Source: Marinomonas pontica (GTDB lineage Bacteria; Pseudomonadota; Gammaproteobacteria; Pseudomonadales; Marinomonadaceae). From it: a stretch of DNA of 64,000 bases. Under the pieces are notes generated by a model. The model made no database searches. It was not told the origin of the DNA and saw only the letters and a program-made list of their open reading frames with translations. Positions 8,914-19,912 of the stretch are shown piece by piece. The translations under genes were made by a program, and so were the position numbers. The stretch lies in contig NZ_JAODTL010000054.1 of assembly GCF_026191375.1 (NCBI RefSeq), forward strand, positions 62,001 through 126,000, written 5' to 3'. Each line of letters starts with the position of its first letter. Position 1 is the first letter of the stretch.

Positions 8914-10800
8914 ATGTTGGCAAATCTTAGTTTTCGTACCAAATTAGTTTCTTTACTCATAGCTGCTATTCTTGGATTCGTTGTCGTCACCGCGGTTGCC
9001 TTGCAAGGATTAAACGTTCAAGAAACAGCCTCTTCAAAGTTCGAGCGTCTTACTAAAGTAGATAAAGACCTCGCCACCTTAATCATTACATTAATGGAAG
9101 AATACGAATCATTATCTGGTGTAGATAACAATTCATATGAAAGTTATCTCGAACAACTGAACACCAGTAATGACGCTTTTATGACAATCCTAAACCAAGA
9201 CATGGAGTTACTAAAAGAACCAGAAGCTCAAGACAGCTTGTCAGGCATCATCACGTCTTTGAATAACTACAATAACGCACTAAGCCAGCTGGTTAACCAA
9301 AGACAAAAAGTCGGCTTTAACGGCTCGTCTGGCTTAAAAGGTGATATTTCAGCACTGGGTGAAAAAGTTACCGAAGAGATTTCTTTTTTAAGCTTGGTAA
9401 AACAAGAGTTTCTACCTGTACGTGAAGCGGAAAAGAACTTCATTTTCGAACCTGTTGCCGCCAATAAAGCCGCCTTCATGGAGCGATATGAAAAGTTCTA
9501 CAAGCGCGTAACCAATTTTGGTTTAGAAGAGCGCTTTGGCGAGATCATCAATCAATACTTCACAGCCGTTGAAAACTTCGACAAAGAAAACCAACAGCTG
9601 ATTGAGCTTCAATCTAACTTCATCGCGGCAAAAGCCAACTTTAGCGACATGCGTCTCGTGGCAGTTAATTACATGCAACAAGCGGTAATAGATGCTCGCA
9701 CACAAGCCTCTCAAAGTTCACAGCAAGCCAGCATCAGCCTAATTATTGTGAGTATTGTTGTCGCCGTAATTGCTGCCCTTATGATGATGGGTATTGGTAG
9801 CAGTGTTAACAAAACACTTAACCAGATCATTAAAGACCTAGGCAAAGTCAAAGGCGGCGATTTGACAGCTCGCCTTCATGTTAACCACAAAAGAAACGAT
9901 GAATTCGATTCGTTATGCAGCTCTGTCAATGAAATGACAAATGGACTAGGCACGGTTATTGGTGAAGTGGTTGATACCACTCAAGGCGTGAACAACATGG
10001 TCTCCGAGCTGAACACCTCTGTTGTCAATATTGCTCAAAGTAACCGCTCTGTTAGTGAACAAACCAATTCGCTTGCGGCCGCTACTGAAGAAATCTCAAC
10101 CACTATTTCGAGCATTTCGAGCACAACAGAAGACCTAAGCAGCCAGTCTCAACATACGTATGAGTCCGCTAAAGTGGGCGCAGAAACCATAAAAGGCGCG
10201 CTGTCGAATCTGTCCAGCACCATAAGCGTGGTCAACAAAACCAGTCAGCAACTGAACGAATTAGGTCAATTATCTAAAGACATTGATAACGTCATTGCAA
10301 TGATCAATGACTTGGCGAATCAAACCAACTTATTGGCATTAAACGCTGCGATTGAAGCCGCGCGTGCTGGCGAAGCGGGTCGAGGCTTCTCCGTTGTTGC
10401 CGACGAAGTTCGCTCTCTTGCCGAAAAAACCGTGGATGCCACAGCAAAAATCACTGACATTGTCAGCACAATTCAATCCTCTACTCAAACAGCCATCGAA
10501 ACCATGCACAGTGGTCAAGAAAGTTTGCATGCGATTGAAGAGTTCAGCGAAAAAGCAGAATTGGCCATCCGAGATATCGAACAAAACGCACAAACCAGCT
10601 CCGCTTCTTCTATTGATATGGCGCGCTCTATTCAAGAAGTTGCTAAAACTGCCGTACACATGAGTGAAGAAATGGACAAAATTGCTCAGCAATTACAACG
10701 AGACAATAGCTACATCAATAGCATTGAAGGCAATACGCGTGACATCCATAGCCAAGTTAGCAACTTGGATAAGAAGACAAGCGTCTTTACGACTCGTTAA
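8914..10800 (+). CDS. Methyl-accepting chemotaxis protein with a long helical periplasmic domain (HBM type)
   Basis: Transmembrane chemoreceptor, 628 residues. Helix 1 spans about 10-30 and helix 2 about 272-295; between them is a roughly 240-residue all-helical periplasmic domain, the size of the helical bimodular (HBM) sensor known from Pseudomonas McpS, which binds Krebs-cycle acids. A HAMP domain (about 296-350) and the cytoplasmic signalling hairpin follow, with the tip [21 protein letters not shown] near residues 467-487. No C-terminal CheR-binding pentapeptide is seen (it ends FTTR). Given dctBD and the AEC carrier nearby, an organic-acid ligand is a reasonable guess. It is monocistronic, ending in a terminator shared with gltX. 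Confidence 0.9.
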   Translation: MLANLSFRTKLVSLLIAAILGFVVVTAVALQGLNVQETASSKFERLTKVDKDLATLIITLMEEYESLSGVDNNSYESYLEQLNTSNDAFMTILNQDMELLKEPEAQDSLSGIITSLNNYNNALSQLVNQRQKVGFNGSSGLKGDISALGEKVTEEISFLSLVKQEFLPVREAEKNFIFEPVAANKAAFMERYEKFYKRVTNFGLEERFGEIINQYFTAVENFDKENQQLIELQSNFIAAKANFSDMRLVAVNYMQQAVIDARTQASQSSQQASISLIIVSIVVAVIAALMMMGIGSSVNKTLNQIIKDLGKVKGGDLTARLHVNHKRNDEFDSLCSSVNEMTNGLGTVIGEVVDTTQGVNNMVSELNTSVVNIAQSNRSVSEQTNSLAAATEEISTTISSISSTTEDLSSQSQHTYESAKVGAETIKGALSNLSSTISVVNKTSQQLNELGQLSKDIDNVIAMINDLANQTNLLALNAAIEAARAGEAGRGFSVVADEVRSLAEKTVDATAKITDIVSTIQSSTQTAIETMHSGQESLHAIEEFSEKAELAIRDIEQNAQTSSASSIDMARSIQEVAKTAVHMSEEMDKIAQQLQRDNSYINSIEGNTRDIHSQVSNLDKKTSVFTTR

Positions 10801-10844
10801 AACATACCACGACGGTAACTTTCTTTAGGGCGAGTCAAGCAAAA

Positions 10845-10875
10845 CAAAAAAACCGGCAAATAGCCGGTTTTTTTA
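10845..10875. terminator. Bidirectional terminator between the chemoreceptor and gltX
   Basis: AACCGGC (10851-10857) pairs with GCCGGTT (10863-10869), with an A-run before and a T-run after, so it works for both convergent genes. Confidence 0.85.
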
Positions 10876-10922
10876 TTCTCATTTTCTTTGACTTTGTGCC
10901 GTCGACAAAAAGCGCAGCCTCA

Positions 10923-12405
10923 TTACAGGTCTGCGTACTCTTTCTCCCAACGCTTAGCTTCTTTCTTAGAAGGTCCACCAAGTACATTCACGGCGGTACG
11001 CATACGAGCACGTGAAATATCAGACCCTAAAATTGCCATGGAATCAAAAACAGAAACCGATGCCGTAGTACCGGAAATGGCAACAAACAAAGGAGCAAAG
11101 AAGTCTTTCGGCTTAATGCCCAGTGTCTGTGCCAATGTTTTCATTTCGTTAAAGATTTCATCTTTTTCCCATTTGCTCAAGGCTTCTAAACGCCATAATG
11201 CAAATTGCATGGCTTTGCGTAACGTTTCTTCTTCCATTTTAATGGTAGCAAAATCTTCTTTCGTAATCGGCAACATGCCTTTAAGGAAGAAGCCAGCGAC
11301 GTCCGCCACATCCGAAAACGTTTCCACTCGCGGCATCACTAGGGGAAGGATCTTCATCAGATACTCAGGATTTAACGCCCATTCCACGTATTTCTGAGCA
11401 AAAGCCTCAGGCGACAAATTCTCACGAATCCACATGCCGTTCAGCCAGCTCAACTTTTCAACGTCAAACACTGGGCCACCCAAAGAAACACGCTGGATAT
11501 CAAAGTGCTCTATCATGTCATCTAAGGAGAATTTTTCTCGTTCATCTGGCATAGACCAACCCATACGACCGAGATAGTTAATAACTGCTTCAGACATGTA
11601 ACCCATACGCTGGTAATACAAAATACTCGTTGGATTCTTACGTTTTGATAGCTTTGATTTATCAGGATTACGCAACAAAGGCATATGGCACAATGTCGGC
11701 ATATCCCAACCAAAATATTGATACAACAAAATATGCTTTGGTGCAGAGTTGATCCACTCTTCACCACGAATAACGTGGGTGATTTTCATCAGGTGGTCAT
11801 CAACGACGTTTGCCAAATGGTAGGTTGGCATACCATCGGCTTTTAAAAGCACCTGCATATCGACTTGGAGCCCAATCGATTTCGATGGTGCCTCGAAGCA
11901 TATCCTGAACAACACACACACCTTCTTCAGGAATTTTCATGCGAATTACATAAGGTACACCCGCATCAAGCTTCGCCTGAATTTCTTCTTGGGTTAACTT
12001 GAGTGCGCGACCGTCGTACTTCTGCGGCAAACCTTGTTCTTTTTGCTCAATGCGCATTTGATCCAACTCTTCGGTTGTTTCAAACGCATAAAAAGCGTGG
12101 CCTTTATCAATCAGCTCTTGTGCGTATTGACCGTAAATATCACCCCTTTCACTTTGACGGTAAGGGCCATATTCACCACCCACATCAGGGCCTTCTGCCC
12201 AATCTAGGCCTAACCAACGCAAGGCATCTAAAATCATTTTTTCAGATTCTGGAGTGCTGCGAGTTTGATCCGTATCTTCGATACGTAAAATAAATTTCCC
12301 GCCCATTTTACGAGCAAATGCCATATTGAATAGCGCAATATAAGCCGTGCCTACATGCGGGTCACCCGTTGGTGACGGCGCAATACGTGTTCTTACCTCT
12401 GACAT
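10923..12405 (-). pseudogene. gltX: Glutamyl-tRNA synthetase, split by a one-base frameshift
   Basis: Charges tRNA-Glu with glutamate. The N-terminal half (ends at 11800) has the HIGH-like signature in [11 protein letters not shown]; the C-terminal half (11867 down to 10923) has the KMSKS equivalent in KLSKRKN. The halves meet at the motif [15 protein letters not shown], where one extra G on the + strand (11867 or 11868) breaks the frame. Removing it restores 493 residues, the normal length. Many bacteria have only one gltX, and it is then essential, so either the base is a sequencing error or a second GluRS exists elsewhere. Single-gene unit on the minus strand, convergent with the upstream chemoreceptor gene and sharing its terminator. 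Confidence 0.88.
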
Positions 12406-12743
12406 AACAATCTCATTTATCCGTTGCCTGAAATACCGCTATTATAAGCCTCTGAACGCCTATGGGTAAGAGGCTCACACGATCTTTTCTAAGGAGAAGT
12501 TTGATATTCCCTCAACTTTACTTCGCCTTATCCCCAACGCACTAAAAACAAGCAGTGCAATTTATCCATGCAATCCAAAAGCGCACAATAAAAAGCCCTC
12601 CTTCAAAATCGCCAGCGGTTTACCAGCGTTAGTTCGTCGCATAACGAATATAAGAGCACTCAACTGCCTAATGGCTCATTTATTGCTCTTTAGAGTAATG
12701 CCTTAGCTTTTTAATGATTATCAGCAATAAGGATCTATTTATT
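12406..12743. other. Intergenic region between gltX and the second chemoreceptor
   Basis: This 338-bp divergent spacer has no supported ORF and no tRNA cloverleaf, although tRNA genes often sit beside gltX. It should hold the promoters of both flanking genes; no consensus operator stands out. AAGGA at 12729-12733 serves as the ribosome binding site of the downstream gene. Confidence 0.6.
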
Positions 12744-13907
12744 ATGCTACTAACTCCAGGAAGAATATTGATTGCCGCTCTTCCCTATTATGCTCGCTTA
12801 CTTCTGGCGACATTATTGGGAAGCATCACGTTATTGGCTCTTTTTGTTCCAGACTTTTTTACACAACCAACAGTCCCAATTGCATTATGCACTTGCCTCT
12901 TGGTGTATTTTTTCATGTCGAACAGTGAACTCACAAAGCGACGTATAAACGAGCTTACCCAACAGATACACAGTACAGAAGAAGCGTCCGTTGTAACACT
13001 TTCCTACCACGACACCGAGTTTAATAAACTGGCCCATCACATTAATACGTTACTCAGAACGCTTAATCGCAAAGAGCATTTACTCCAAAGTTGCTCCCAA
13101 GAAACCCGATACACCGCCACCGAATTACAGAACTCGTCGAATGCCGTTGCTGTCGGCGCCCAAGAAGAATATTTGGCTCTCGACGCACTGCTCTTAACCA
13201 GCAAAGAAATGAGCGTGACCATTGAAGAAATACTAGCAAGAACCAACACCACATCAGAGATGGCCAGCGTAACAAGACAGCAATCTGAATTGGGTCAAAG
13301 CACATTGGAAGAACTTAAAAACCACATAACCACTATGGAATCAACTGTCAGTGACAACCAAACCCAGATGACTCTGCTTATCAAAGCCACTCAAAACATC
13401 AGTAGCTTTGTTACCACGATAGAACAAATTACCTCGCAAATTAATTTATTAGCACTAAACGCTTCAATAGAATCAGCACGGGCAGGTGAAGCTGGCAGAG
13501 GATTCGCCGTCGTCGCAAATGAGGTACGGTTGCTGGCAGAACACACTGAAAATGCCGCCCAAGATATCGGTAGACTGGTCACCTCAATCAATGCGCAAGT
13601 AACAACCTCTGAGAAAACCAGCTTACAACTAATCGACTATGCGACTACAGCGGCAAACAGCTCAGATAGAGTATCAGCCACACTCACCGCCATCCACAAA
13701 GCAGCTCAATCCACGCAACAAGAAATACAACACTCAACGGCGTTAATTGCCGAATTTGGACTGGCTAACACCAAAATGTGCGATCGACTGCAAGACATCA
13801 CCAGCGTCAGTGAACAACATAGCCAAGCAAGTAAAGACACTAAAAATATGGTGAAGTACATGAAATGGTTGTCATCTAGATTGGAGCAAAAGGAAATTGA
13901 AGCATGA
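12744..13907 (+). CDS. Methyl-accepting chemotaxis protein lacking a periplasmic sensor
   Basis: Membrane chemoreceptor-like signaller of 387 residues. Two adjacent hydrophobic helices (about 11-34 and 41-58) leave almost no periplasmic loop, so there is no external ligand domain and no clear HAMP. The cytoplasmic coiled coil has the tip [21 protein letters not shown], slightly divergent from the usual [21 protein letters not shown] 12744 is chosen over the in-frame ATG at 12714 because AAGGA (12729-12733) precedes it. The stop overlaps the start of the next gene by 4 bp (ATGA). That gene encodes an NIT-like sensor, so input may come from the partner protein. Confidence 0.85.
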   Translation: MLLTPGRILIAALPYYARLLLATLLGSITLLALFVPDFFTQPTVPIALCTCLLVYFFMSNSELTKRRINELTQQIHSTEEASVVTLSYHDTEFNKLAHHINTLLRTLNRKEHLLQSCSQETRYTATELQNSSNAVAVGAQEEYLALDALLLTSKEMSVTIEEILARTNTTSEMASVTRQQSELGQSTLEELKNHITTMESTVSDNQTQMTLLIKATQNISSFVTTIEQITSQINLLALNASIESARAGEAGRGFAVVANEVRLLAEHTENAAQDIGRLVTSINAQVTTSEKTSLQLIDYATTAANSSDRVSATLTAIHKAAQSTQQEIQHSTALIAEFGLANTKMCDRLQDITSVSEQHSQASKDTKNMVKYMKWLSSRLEQKEIEA

Positions 13908-14740
13908 TATCAATCAGCATTTTTATCGGAACCTGTTTGGGGATAATCACACTGGCCTTAGCCCGGCAAATTTGGTCTAGAAAAGCCGCAAAAGCCCGTT
14001 CACTTAGCGGCGTAACCGGCATTAGAGTATTTATCGATTTGATCAAACTGACTCAACAACATAGAGGCGTTCACTCTGGTTTTTTGAATGGAAAACAGGA
14101 TTTCCAAGAAAAGCTCTATGCATTGGAAAAAGACATCAATAAACATTATTCAGACTTAATACTGTTCGAGAAACACCACTCCTACCCAAGCTCACTGAGC
14201 GTAAGCTACCCTTTTAAACAGTGGCAGCGCATTATCAACCATACTTCCATTCAAAGTGCAGAAAGCTTTCGCTTTCACTCCGGACTGATCGCTCGTCAAT
14301 TGGACGCCGTGTGGGACATGTCTGATGAGTTTTCGTTAACGTCTAATCAACATGAAAACATACGACATCGCGCAGAACAGTTAGTAAAAACATTACCAGA
14401 GCTTGCCGAAGCGCTTGGACAAATTCGAGCCTTGTCCGTCCAAGTTGCCGCAAAAAATGACATCAGTTCGGATAAAAAATTGCAGTTGCTCTTTACGCTT
14501 GGAAAAATCGAAGACTATCAAACAAAGTTAACCACACCACTACCACCAGTCAGTAATCAACAGCTAACCCAATTTGTAAGCGAAATAAAAGAAAGCGTTC
14601 AAAACCAACACCTCAGCACCCAAGATCCAGACCTACTTTTTAATAATGCCACACAGGTTATTGATGAAATCTATACGGTTATTTACGCTGGGTTTGAATC
14701 ACTAAAAACCACCATATCGGAGGACAAATCTCTATTTTAA
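13904..14740 (+). CDS. Membrane-anchored NIT-like (nitrate/nitrite-sensing-type) protein
   Basis: Protein of 278 residues with one N-terminal helix (about 4-22) followed by basic residues (SRKAAKAR), which predicts a cytoplasmic location for the rest. The soluble part is all-helical and opens with [19 protein letters not shown], close to the RG..(S/G)..L.G signature at the start of NIT domains (Pfam PF08376). Many such domains are periplasmic parts of receptors; here it is a separate gene, translationally coupled to a chemoreceptor that has no sensor of its own. The family match is tentative. An association between the two proteins is inferred from the ATGA overlap. Confidence 0.65.
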   Translation: MISISIFIGTCLGIITLALARQIWSRKAAKARSLSGVTGIRVFIDLIKLTQQHRGVHSGFLNGKQDFQEKLYALEKDINKHYSDLILFEKHHSYPSSLSVSYPFKQWQRIINHTSIQSAESFRFHSGLIARQLDAVWDMSDEFSLTSNQHENIRHRAEQLVKTLPELAEALGQIRALSVQVAAKNDISSDKKLQLLFTLGKIEDYQTKLTTPLPPVSNQQLTQFVSEIKESVQNQHLSTQDPDLLFNNATQVIDEIYTVIYAGFESLKTTISEDKSLF

Positions 14741-14757
14741 TCAATCGATTCAGCGTG

Positions 14758-15534
14758 TTAAACATAACGTAATTGCGAAAGTCGTACACCAATATCAACG
14801 TCTGTTCTTAATGCGACCAAAGAGCGAGACAGTAAACATTGGTCATATCCGCCCGCCAGCATTTTCTGAATACGCTCAGGGAACGAAGCTAAATTGGCGT
14901 AAATGTCTTCGATGGTGGAAAAATCACGGATAATCGTCAGCGCTGTTTTTGGACCAATCCCTTTAACGCCAGGAATGCGGTTGGTGGTATCCCCAACCAA
15001 TGCCCAATAGTCCATTAACTGATGAGGTTCCACCCCGTATTTTCCCGGCACCCACACTTTGTCATAACCCAATTTGGCAAAATAATCGTACTGTAAAATA
15101 TGGTCGTTACCCAATAATTGAGTAAAGCCTTTGTCGGTCGATATTATGTAGGATTTGACATTACTATTCGCCGCCTTCACTGCCAGCGTCGCAATTAAGT
15201 CATCGGCTTCCCAGCCCTCTATTCTTAAACATGGCAAACGATTAAATCGAAAAACACGAGCAAAATCAGGCAACGACTCAAGCAATTTATCGTCCATTGG
15301 AACCCGACCAAGTTTGTATTCTGGGTAGACGTTGTGGCGCCACGTTTTGCCATTGGAATCAAAAACAACCACCGCGTAATCGGGATCAAACTGATGCGTG
15401 AGTTTGGCAAGCGCCTCTATTGCAATACTTTGCGTGCGCTCGACGCGACGTTCCAAATCTTGCTCTGATTGCAGTGCAGCATAAAGCCGTCGAATCAAGT
15501 TCAGTCCGTCAATAATCAGTAATTTTTTATCCAC
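14758..15534 (-). CDS. xni: Flap endonuclease Xni (exonuclease IX-like)
   Basis: Structure-specific 5' nuclease of the FEN family, similar to the 5'-3' exonuclease domain of DNA polymerase I but free-standing; 258 residues. Metal-binding acidic residues appear in LLIIDGLNLIRR, YAVVVFDSNGKTWR and EGWEADDLIATLA, and the helix-hairpin-helix in GDTTNRIPGVKGIGPKTA. E. coli Xni has lost some catalytic acids; here the EADD motif is present. It diverges from the DUF4139 gene across about 120 bp and its 3' end is 17 bp from the convergent NIT-like gene. Confidence 0.88.
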   Translation of the reverse strand: MDKKLLIIDGLNLIRRLYAALQSEQDLERRVERTQSIAIEALAKLTHQFDPDYAVVVFDSNGKTWRHNVYPEYKLGRVPMDDKLLESLPDFARVFRFNRLPCLRIEGWEADDLIATLAVKAANSNVKSYIISTDKGFTQLLGNDHILQYDYFAKLGYDKVWVPGKYGVEPHQLMDYWALVGDTTNRIPGVKGIGPKTALTIIRDFSTIEDIYANLASFPERIQKMLAGGYDQCLLSRSLVALRTDVDIGVRLSQLRYV

Positions 15535-15655
15535 TCCAAACCCTTATTTTTACTACTTTGCTTTAAAAATACGACAAATAGTTAGAGTACCATGTGTACA
15601 CGCGCATCACGATAATTAGAATGATGATCTATCATTAAGCCAAAAGGACACCGCT

Positions 15656-16888
15656 ATGACGAAACCAACGGCCTACCTCTGTTTCAGCCTTATTTTGGGA
15701 ACCGCTTCTCCTGTTACGCTTGCCACGCCAATCAGCGCCGTGATCGGCTTAAGTGACAGTCAAATAGTAGAAGCAAGCCCAGCCCAGAGCCTGACACCCA
15801 TTTCCGGCACATGGCAACCACTGACGAAAAACTTCATGCCTATTACGCACACACAAAGTGGTTCAGTCGGTAATTGGTTAGAAGAAGTCGGACTAAAGAT
15901 TAGACTTGAACACAAACAAAGGGATTTAAATTTTACCGGCACTTTAACGAAAGTAGATCAAAACAGTCGCACGGTTTGGCTGTCCATTAATGATCGCCCT
16001 ACTCAGTTTCCTTTAGACGATTTTTACCTAATCCCGTTAGAAAAAAACACACCAAAAAACGAACACAATACAATTCCTTATCAGGTCAGCTATAAGACAA
16101 ACCAATTAACTTGGTCACCGCAACAAAGCCTGATCTTCGAAAATGATCAGGTTACGTTGTCTCAGCAAGCCTTAATCAGCAACAACGCCAACACACAAAT
16201 CGACATTCAAAACGGCTTACTTCACTACTCAAGACGCGCTACGCCCACGCTGTTCAAAGCCGAACGCAGTAGTCTTGCTATGAGCGATGCTAAACCAGAC
16301 ATCCACTACCAAGACAATGAAATCACCTACCCATTAGAAGACAACACGATTTCTATTCCGGCCTATTCCACAACATTGATTGCGCTACCAAGCCATCAAA
16401 GCAAAATTGAACAGCAAACTCAAAAAGCCAGTTTGCATACCTATAGCAATACCTCAGGGGAAATCGATCTACGCTTCTACAACAATGTCAGGTTTTCATT
16501 ACCAAGTGATGGTTTTCCTGGTGAGTACAACACCTTTTGGAAAAAAGGAGACCTACTCATTCCAAGTAACTCTGTCGTACTTAATAGCGTTCGAGCCAAG
16601 TCACCTTTAACCATTGCAACCAATAAAAGCCATGACATTACAGGGTATTTAACGCTGGTCAGTGCATCGTCTGAAAAGTTACCTAATACTCAGGTATGGA
16701 AAGCCATCATTGAAAACCACTCTGATCAGACGCACGCGTATTCTATTGAGCACAGCATGAATGGTATTGTGGAATTATTAGAAGGCGAGCAAGTAACGCA
16801 ACCGAATGCAAAAAGCCTATTAATAGAAGGAAAGATCAAAGCAGGCTCAACAAACACAGTGACCTATAAAGTGACTTTAAAAAATTAA
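15656..16888 (+). CDS. Exported protein with DUF4139-like C-terminal domain
   Basis: Secreted or outer-membrane-associated protein of unknown function, 410 residues. A signal peptide (about 1-23, ending ATP) precedes a beta-rich body. The C-terminal part (about 245-410) with LRFYNNVRFSLPSDGFPGEY and the final beta strands (GSTNTVTYKVTLK) resembles the DUF4139 domain. There are no catalytic motifs. ATG 15656 follows AAAGGA. Single-gene unit with a weak hairpin downstream. The family assignment is moderate and no role is proposed. Confidence 0.6.
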   Translation: MTKPTAYLCFSLILGTASPVTLATPISAVIGLSDSQIVEASPAQSLTPISGTWQPLTKNFMPITHTQSGSVGNWLEEVGLKIRLEHKQRDLNFTGTLTKVDQNSRTVWLSINDRPTQFPLDDFYLIPLEKNTPKNEHNTIPYQVSYKTNQLTWSPQQSLIFENDQVTLSQQALISNNANTQIDIQNGLLHYSRRATPTLFKAERSSLAMSDAKPDIHYQDNEITYPLEDNTISIPAYSTTLIALPSHQSKIEQQTQKASLHTYSNTSGEIDLRFYNNVRFSLPSDGFPGEYNTFWKKGDLLIPSNSVVLNSVRAKSPLTIATNKSHDITGYLTLVSASSEKLPNTQVWKAIIENHSDQTHAYSIEHSMNGIVELLEGEQVTQPNAKSLLIEGKIKAGSTNTVTYKVTLKN

Positions 16889-16899
16889 TGAAGCCAAAA

Positions 16900-16931
16900 A
16901 GAGAGAAATGAGGCAAAAATCTCATCTCTCT
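16900..16931 (+). terminator. Weak terminator-like hairpin
   Basis: AGAGAGAAATGAG (16900-16912) pairs with CTCATCTCTCT (16921-16931) with one bulged A. The tail is not T-rich, so termination may be inefficient. Confidence 0.4.
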
Positions 16932-17084
16932 TGCATTAACTTTCCACAATAAAGGCCTATTTAAAATATTTCGTTATGATATGGTCAATAGTCATAATAG
17001 ATATAGCAAGAATGGCACTGCCGCAAGCTAAAAACTTGAGGTACTATTATAACTATATTTCATACTACGAGCCCACAGAGATCT

Positions 17085-18407
17085 ATGAAAAAGCATATTA
17101 TACCATCACTTATCGCTGCAGCCGTCCTAAGTAGTACGACTGCCCATTCAGAAAGTATCTACGAAGTCTACAAATTGGCTAAGCAGCACGATCCAGGCTT
17201 AAGAGCGGCGGCGGCAACTTACCAAGCACAAAAAGAAGGCGTAACCGTTACCAAAGGTAATCTATACCCAAGCATCAGCTTTAGCGGTAGTCTAGGTTAC
17301 AGCGACATCGATGCACCTTCTACAAGCTACGACAACACGTCGAACTCATTGGCATTGTCACTGGATTATCCTATTTATTCTCCTGCGCTTAATTACGCCG
17401 TTGATGCCGTTGAAATCAGCTCTGAAAGTGCAGGTATTAGCTTCAACAACGAAGAAGAAGACCTAGCGTTAACCACATTGACCGAATACTTCAATTTGTT
17501 GATTGCTCAGTCCACATTACAAACAACTGAAGCCCTCGTAAAAAGCACAGAAAGCCAGCTTGACCGTGCTAAAAAACAATATGAAGTGGGTCTAGCGTCC
17601 ATCACTGACTTACAAGATGCTCAAGCAGAATATGACTCTGTTCGAGTCACTGCATTGAGTGCCCGTTCAAGCGTCTCCTATGCTCAAAAAGCGCTTTTCC
17701 AACGAACAGGACAAGAAATAAAAAGTATTCCGCAGTTAGCGAAAGACTACCCAATTCGACTGGATTCCAATGATACGGTTGATTCCTTGATCGCTAAAGC
17801 GCACCGCGACAACAAAGAGTTGCGTATATTGGATCTGTCTGTGAAAAGCGCAGAAAACAATATCAGCATTCAAAAATCCAGCGGACGCTCTCCAACCGTC
17901 TCTATCACAGGGTCTTTATCACGAGCGGACAACAACTACAGCGGCAATACCTCCAATACGGATGGCGTAACCAATACGTCTTCTATCGCTTTAGGCGTAA
18001 GCATTCCGTTATACAGCGGTGGCGCTATTAATGCATCTGTTCGCCAAGCGGTTTCTCAAGCTGAGTCAGCTACCGAGACACGAGCAAGCTCATTACAAAC
18101 CATTGAACTTAGCATTCGTAGTTTGTACCTTGACCTTCAAACGGCCGTAGCGCAAATTGAAGCTCAGCAACAGCTTATCCGCTCTCGAACCAGTGCATTA
18201 GAGGCAACAAAAGCCGGATACGATGTTGGAACTCGTAACCTAGTTGAATTACTGGACGCCCAATCTAATCTGTACGATGCGCAAAACACCTATGAGCAAT
18301 ATCGATACAACTTTGTGTTGAAAAAACTCAATCTATTAGAAGTCACAGGCGATCTAACAGAAGACAAGATCAAAGAGCTAGACAAATGGTTAGTTGCTAA
18401 AAAATAA
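17085..18407 (+). CDS. tolC: TolC-family outer membrane channel protein
   Basis: Trimeric outer-membrane duct for type I secretion and RND/MFS efflux. 440 residues, with a signal peptide (1-22, ending TAHS) and two repeats of the OEP fold: the first with YEVYKLAKQHDPGL and QYEVGLASITDLQDAQAEY, the second with GYDVGTRNLVELLDAQSNLY. Those two LxDLL/DAQ-type motifs are diagnostic. Length matches E. coli TolC after processing. No adaptor or pump is adjacent, as is usual for the general TolC gene. It is followed by an 18-bp perfect terminator stem. Confidence 0.92.
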   Translation: MKKHIIPSLIAAAVLSSTTAHSESIYEVYKLAKQHDPGLRAAAATYQAQKEGVTVTKGNLYPSISFSGSLGYSDIDAPSTSYDNTSNSLALSLDYPIYSPALNYAVDAVEISSESAGISFNNEEEDLALTTLTEYFNLLIAQSTLQTTEALVKSTESQLDRAKKQYEVGLASITDLQDAQAEYDSVRVTALSARSSVSYAQKALFQRTGQEIKSIPQLAKDYPIRLDSNDTVDSLIAKAHRDNKELRILDLSVKSAENNISIQKSSGRSPTVSITGSLSRADNNYSGNTSNTDGVTNTSSIALGVSIPLYSGGAINASVRQAVSQAESATETRASSLQTIELSIRSLYLDLQTAVAQIEAQQQLIRSRTSALEATKAGYDVGTRNLVELLDAQSNLYDAQNTYEQYRYNFVLKKLNLLEVTGDLTEDKIKELDKWLVAKK

Positions 18408-18431
18408 TCAATAGCCATTAATAAAGACCAT

Positions 18432-18468
18432 AAAAAACCCGTAAAAACACTGTTTTTACGGGTTTTTT
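18432..18468. terminator. Strong bidirectional terminator between tolC and the M18 aminopeptidase
   Basis: An 18-bp perfect stem, A6CCCGTA5CA against TGT5ACGGGT6, with a minimal loop at 18450. Flanking A and T runs make it work on both strands. Confidence 0.92.
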
Positions 18469-18490
18469 GCTTGTACTGACACAAACACAT

Positions 18491-19789
18491 TTAACGAGTA
18501 ATCAACTTTTCTCGCTTAGTAAAGCGCGCCAACACCTTATATAAACCATACGCATCGCGACTACCCGCCAATTCACGGATTGAATGCATCCCAAACGTCG
18601 GCAAACCAATATCAATGGTAGGCACGCCAATTTCACCTGAGGTGATCGGCCCAATGGTGCTGCCACACGCCATATCACTGCGCACAACAAAGCATTGCAC
18701 CTCATAGTTTTCTTCGGCCGCAATATCGCGATACACACTTGCCGTCTCACTGTTCGTGGCATATCGCTGATTCGCGTTCACCTTAATAACCGCCCCTTTA
18801 TTAATTGCAGGTGCATGATTCTTATCGTGTTTATGAGCGTAATTTGGATGTAATGCATGGGCATTATCTGCTGAAACCAACATAGAACGCTGCATGGCCT
18901 GCACATATTGCTCTGGATTAGGAGTTAAACGGCGCAGCACATCGTCTAAAAATGGACCATTTGCACCACACGCAGACAGACTGCCGATTTCTTCATGATC
19001 CGTACAAACAAGCAAACTGGGTCGTTGCTGATCTGACTCCAATAACGCCTGCAGACCAACAAAGCAACTCAACAAATTATCCAATCGTGCTGAGCAAATA
19101 TACTCTTTGTGCAAACCAACCAAAGCCGCCGGTTGCGTGTCGTACAAGCTTAATTCGAAGTCCAAAATGCTATCGACTTGCAACTCGCTGTACTGTTTTT
19201 TAAGTTGCGACGTTAATAATTCGTGAAGATCAAACTCATTTTCCGCTCCGCACAAAATAGGTAAAATTTCTTCTTGCGGATTCACCGAAAAGCCTTCATT
19301 AGCCTGACGGTTTAAGTGAATCGCCAAATTAGGAACCACAGCGATTGGCTCTTTAAAGTCCACCAAACGACTTACTATGTCACCCGCTTTTGTTTTCAGA
19401 GTGATTCGCCCAGCAATCGATAGGTCACGATCTAACCATGTGTGTAGCAAAACACCGCCATACACCTCGACACCCAATTGGTGGTAACCAAAACGATCTA
19501 CTTGCGCATTGGGCTTTAGCTTTAAACAAGGGCTATCTGTATGAGCCCCAATCATCCGCCAACCACTCTGATTCATGGTCAACTGTGGCGTTGTAAACGC
19601 AATTAAGGAAGATTCATTGCGCGTAACAAAATACTTACCGCCTTCCTCGATTACCCAAGTATCTTCTTCTAGTAGCTCAACAAAACCGTGAGAAAGTAAA
19701 GCGCTACGCATACTAGCCGTGGCGTGAAACGGGGTGGGAGACGACTGCAAGAATGACAGCAACGTGTCATTAAAATTTGAAAAATCCAT
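18491..19789 (-). CDS. apeB: M18-family aminopeptidase (DAP/ApeB type)
   Basis: Cytoplasmic zinc metallopeptidase removing N-terminal residues, with acidic preference in characterised relatives; 432 residues. Metal ligands and catalytic residues of family M18 are visible: GAHTDSPCLKLKP (His and Asp), VCTDHEEIGSLS (the EE pair) and VSADNAHALHPNY. The C-terminal GSTIGPITSGEIGVPTIDIG and the FGMHSIRELAGSRD His are intact. Divergent from prc across 123 bp; the 3' end shares the strong terminator with tolC. Confidence 0.9.
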   Translation of the reverse strand: MDFSNFNDTLLSFLQSSPTPFHATASMRSALLSHGFVELLEEDTWVIEEGGKYFVTRNESSLIAFTTPQLTMNQSGWRMIGAHTDSPCLKLKPNAQVDRFGYHQLGVEVYGGVLLHTWLDRDLSIAGRITLKTKAGDIVSRLVDFKEPIAVVPNLAIHLNRQANEGFSVNPQEEILPILCGAENEFDLHELLTSQLKKQYSELQVDSILDFELSLYDTQPAALVGLHKEYICSARLDNLLSCFVGLQALLESDQQRPSLLVCTDHEEIGSLSACGANGPFLDDVLRRLTPNPEQYVQAMQRSMLVSADNAHALHPNYAHKHDKNHAPAINKGAVIKVNANQRYATNSETASVYRDIAAEENYEVQCFVVRSDMACGSTIGPITSGEIGVPTIDIGLPTFGMHSIRELAGSRDAYGLYKVLARFTKREKLITR

Positions 19790-19912
19790 AATATCCTATC
19801 AGCACAATGCTTTAAAAAAGTGACTTTTTAACACTTTGGCTAGCCTTACAGCCCAGTGTCTAATATGATTTTACCAATGATGTATTAAATAGACCGAGAG
19901 AGCCCATTCCGG

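Noticed and set aside
10888-11397. 169-codon ORF on the plus strand
   Set aside because: Antisense to the conserved gltX C-terminal half; no family features or ribosome binding site.
12406-12743. tRNA gene beside gltX
   Set aside because: No cloverleaf or T-loop motif could be found, although such neighbours are common.
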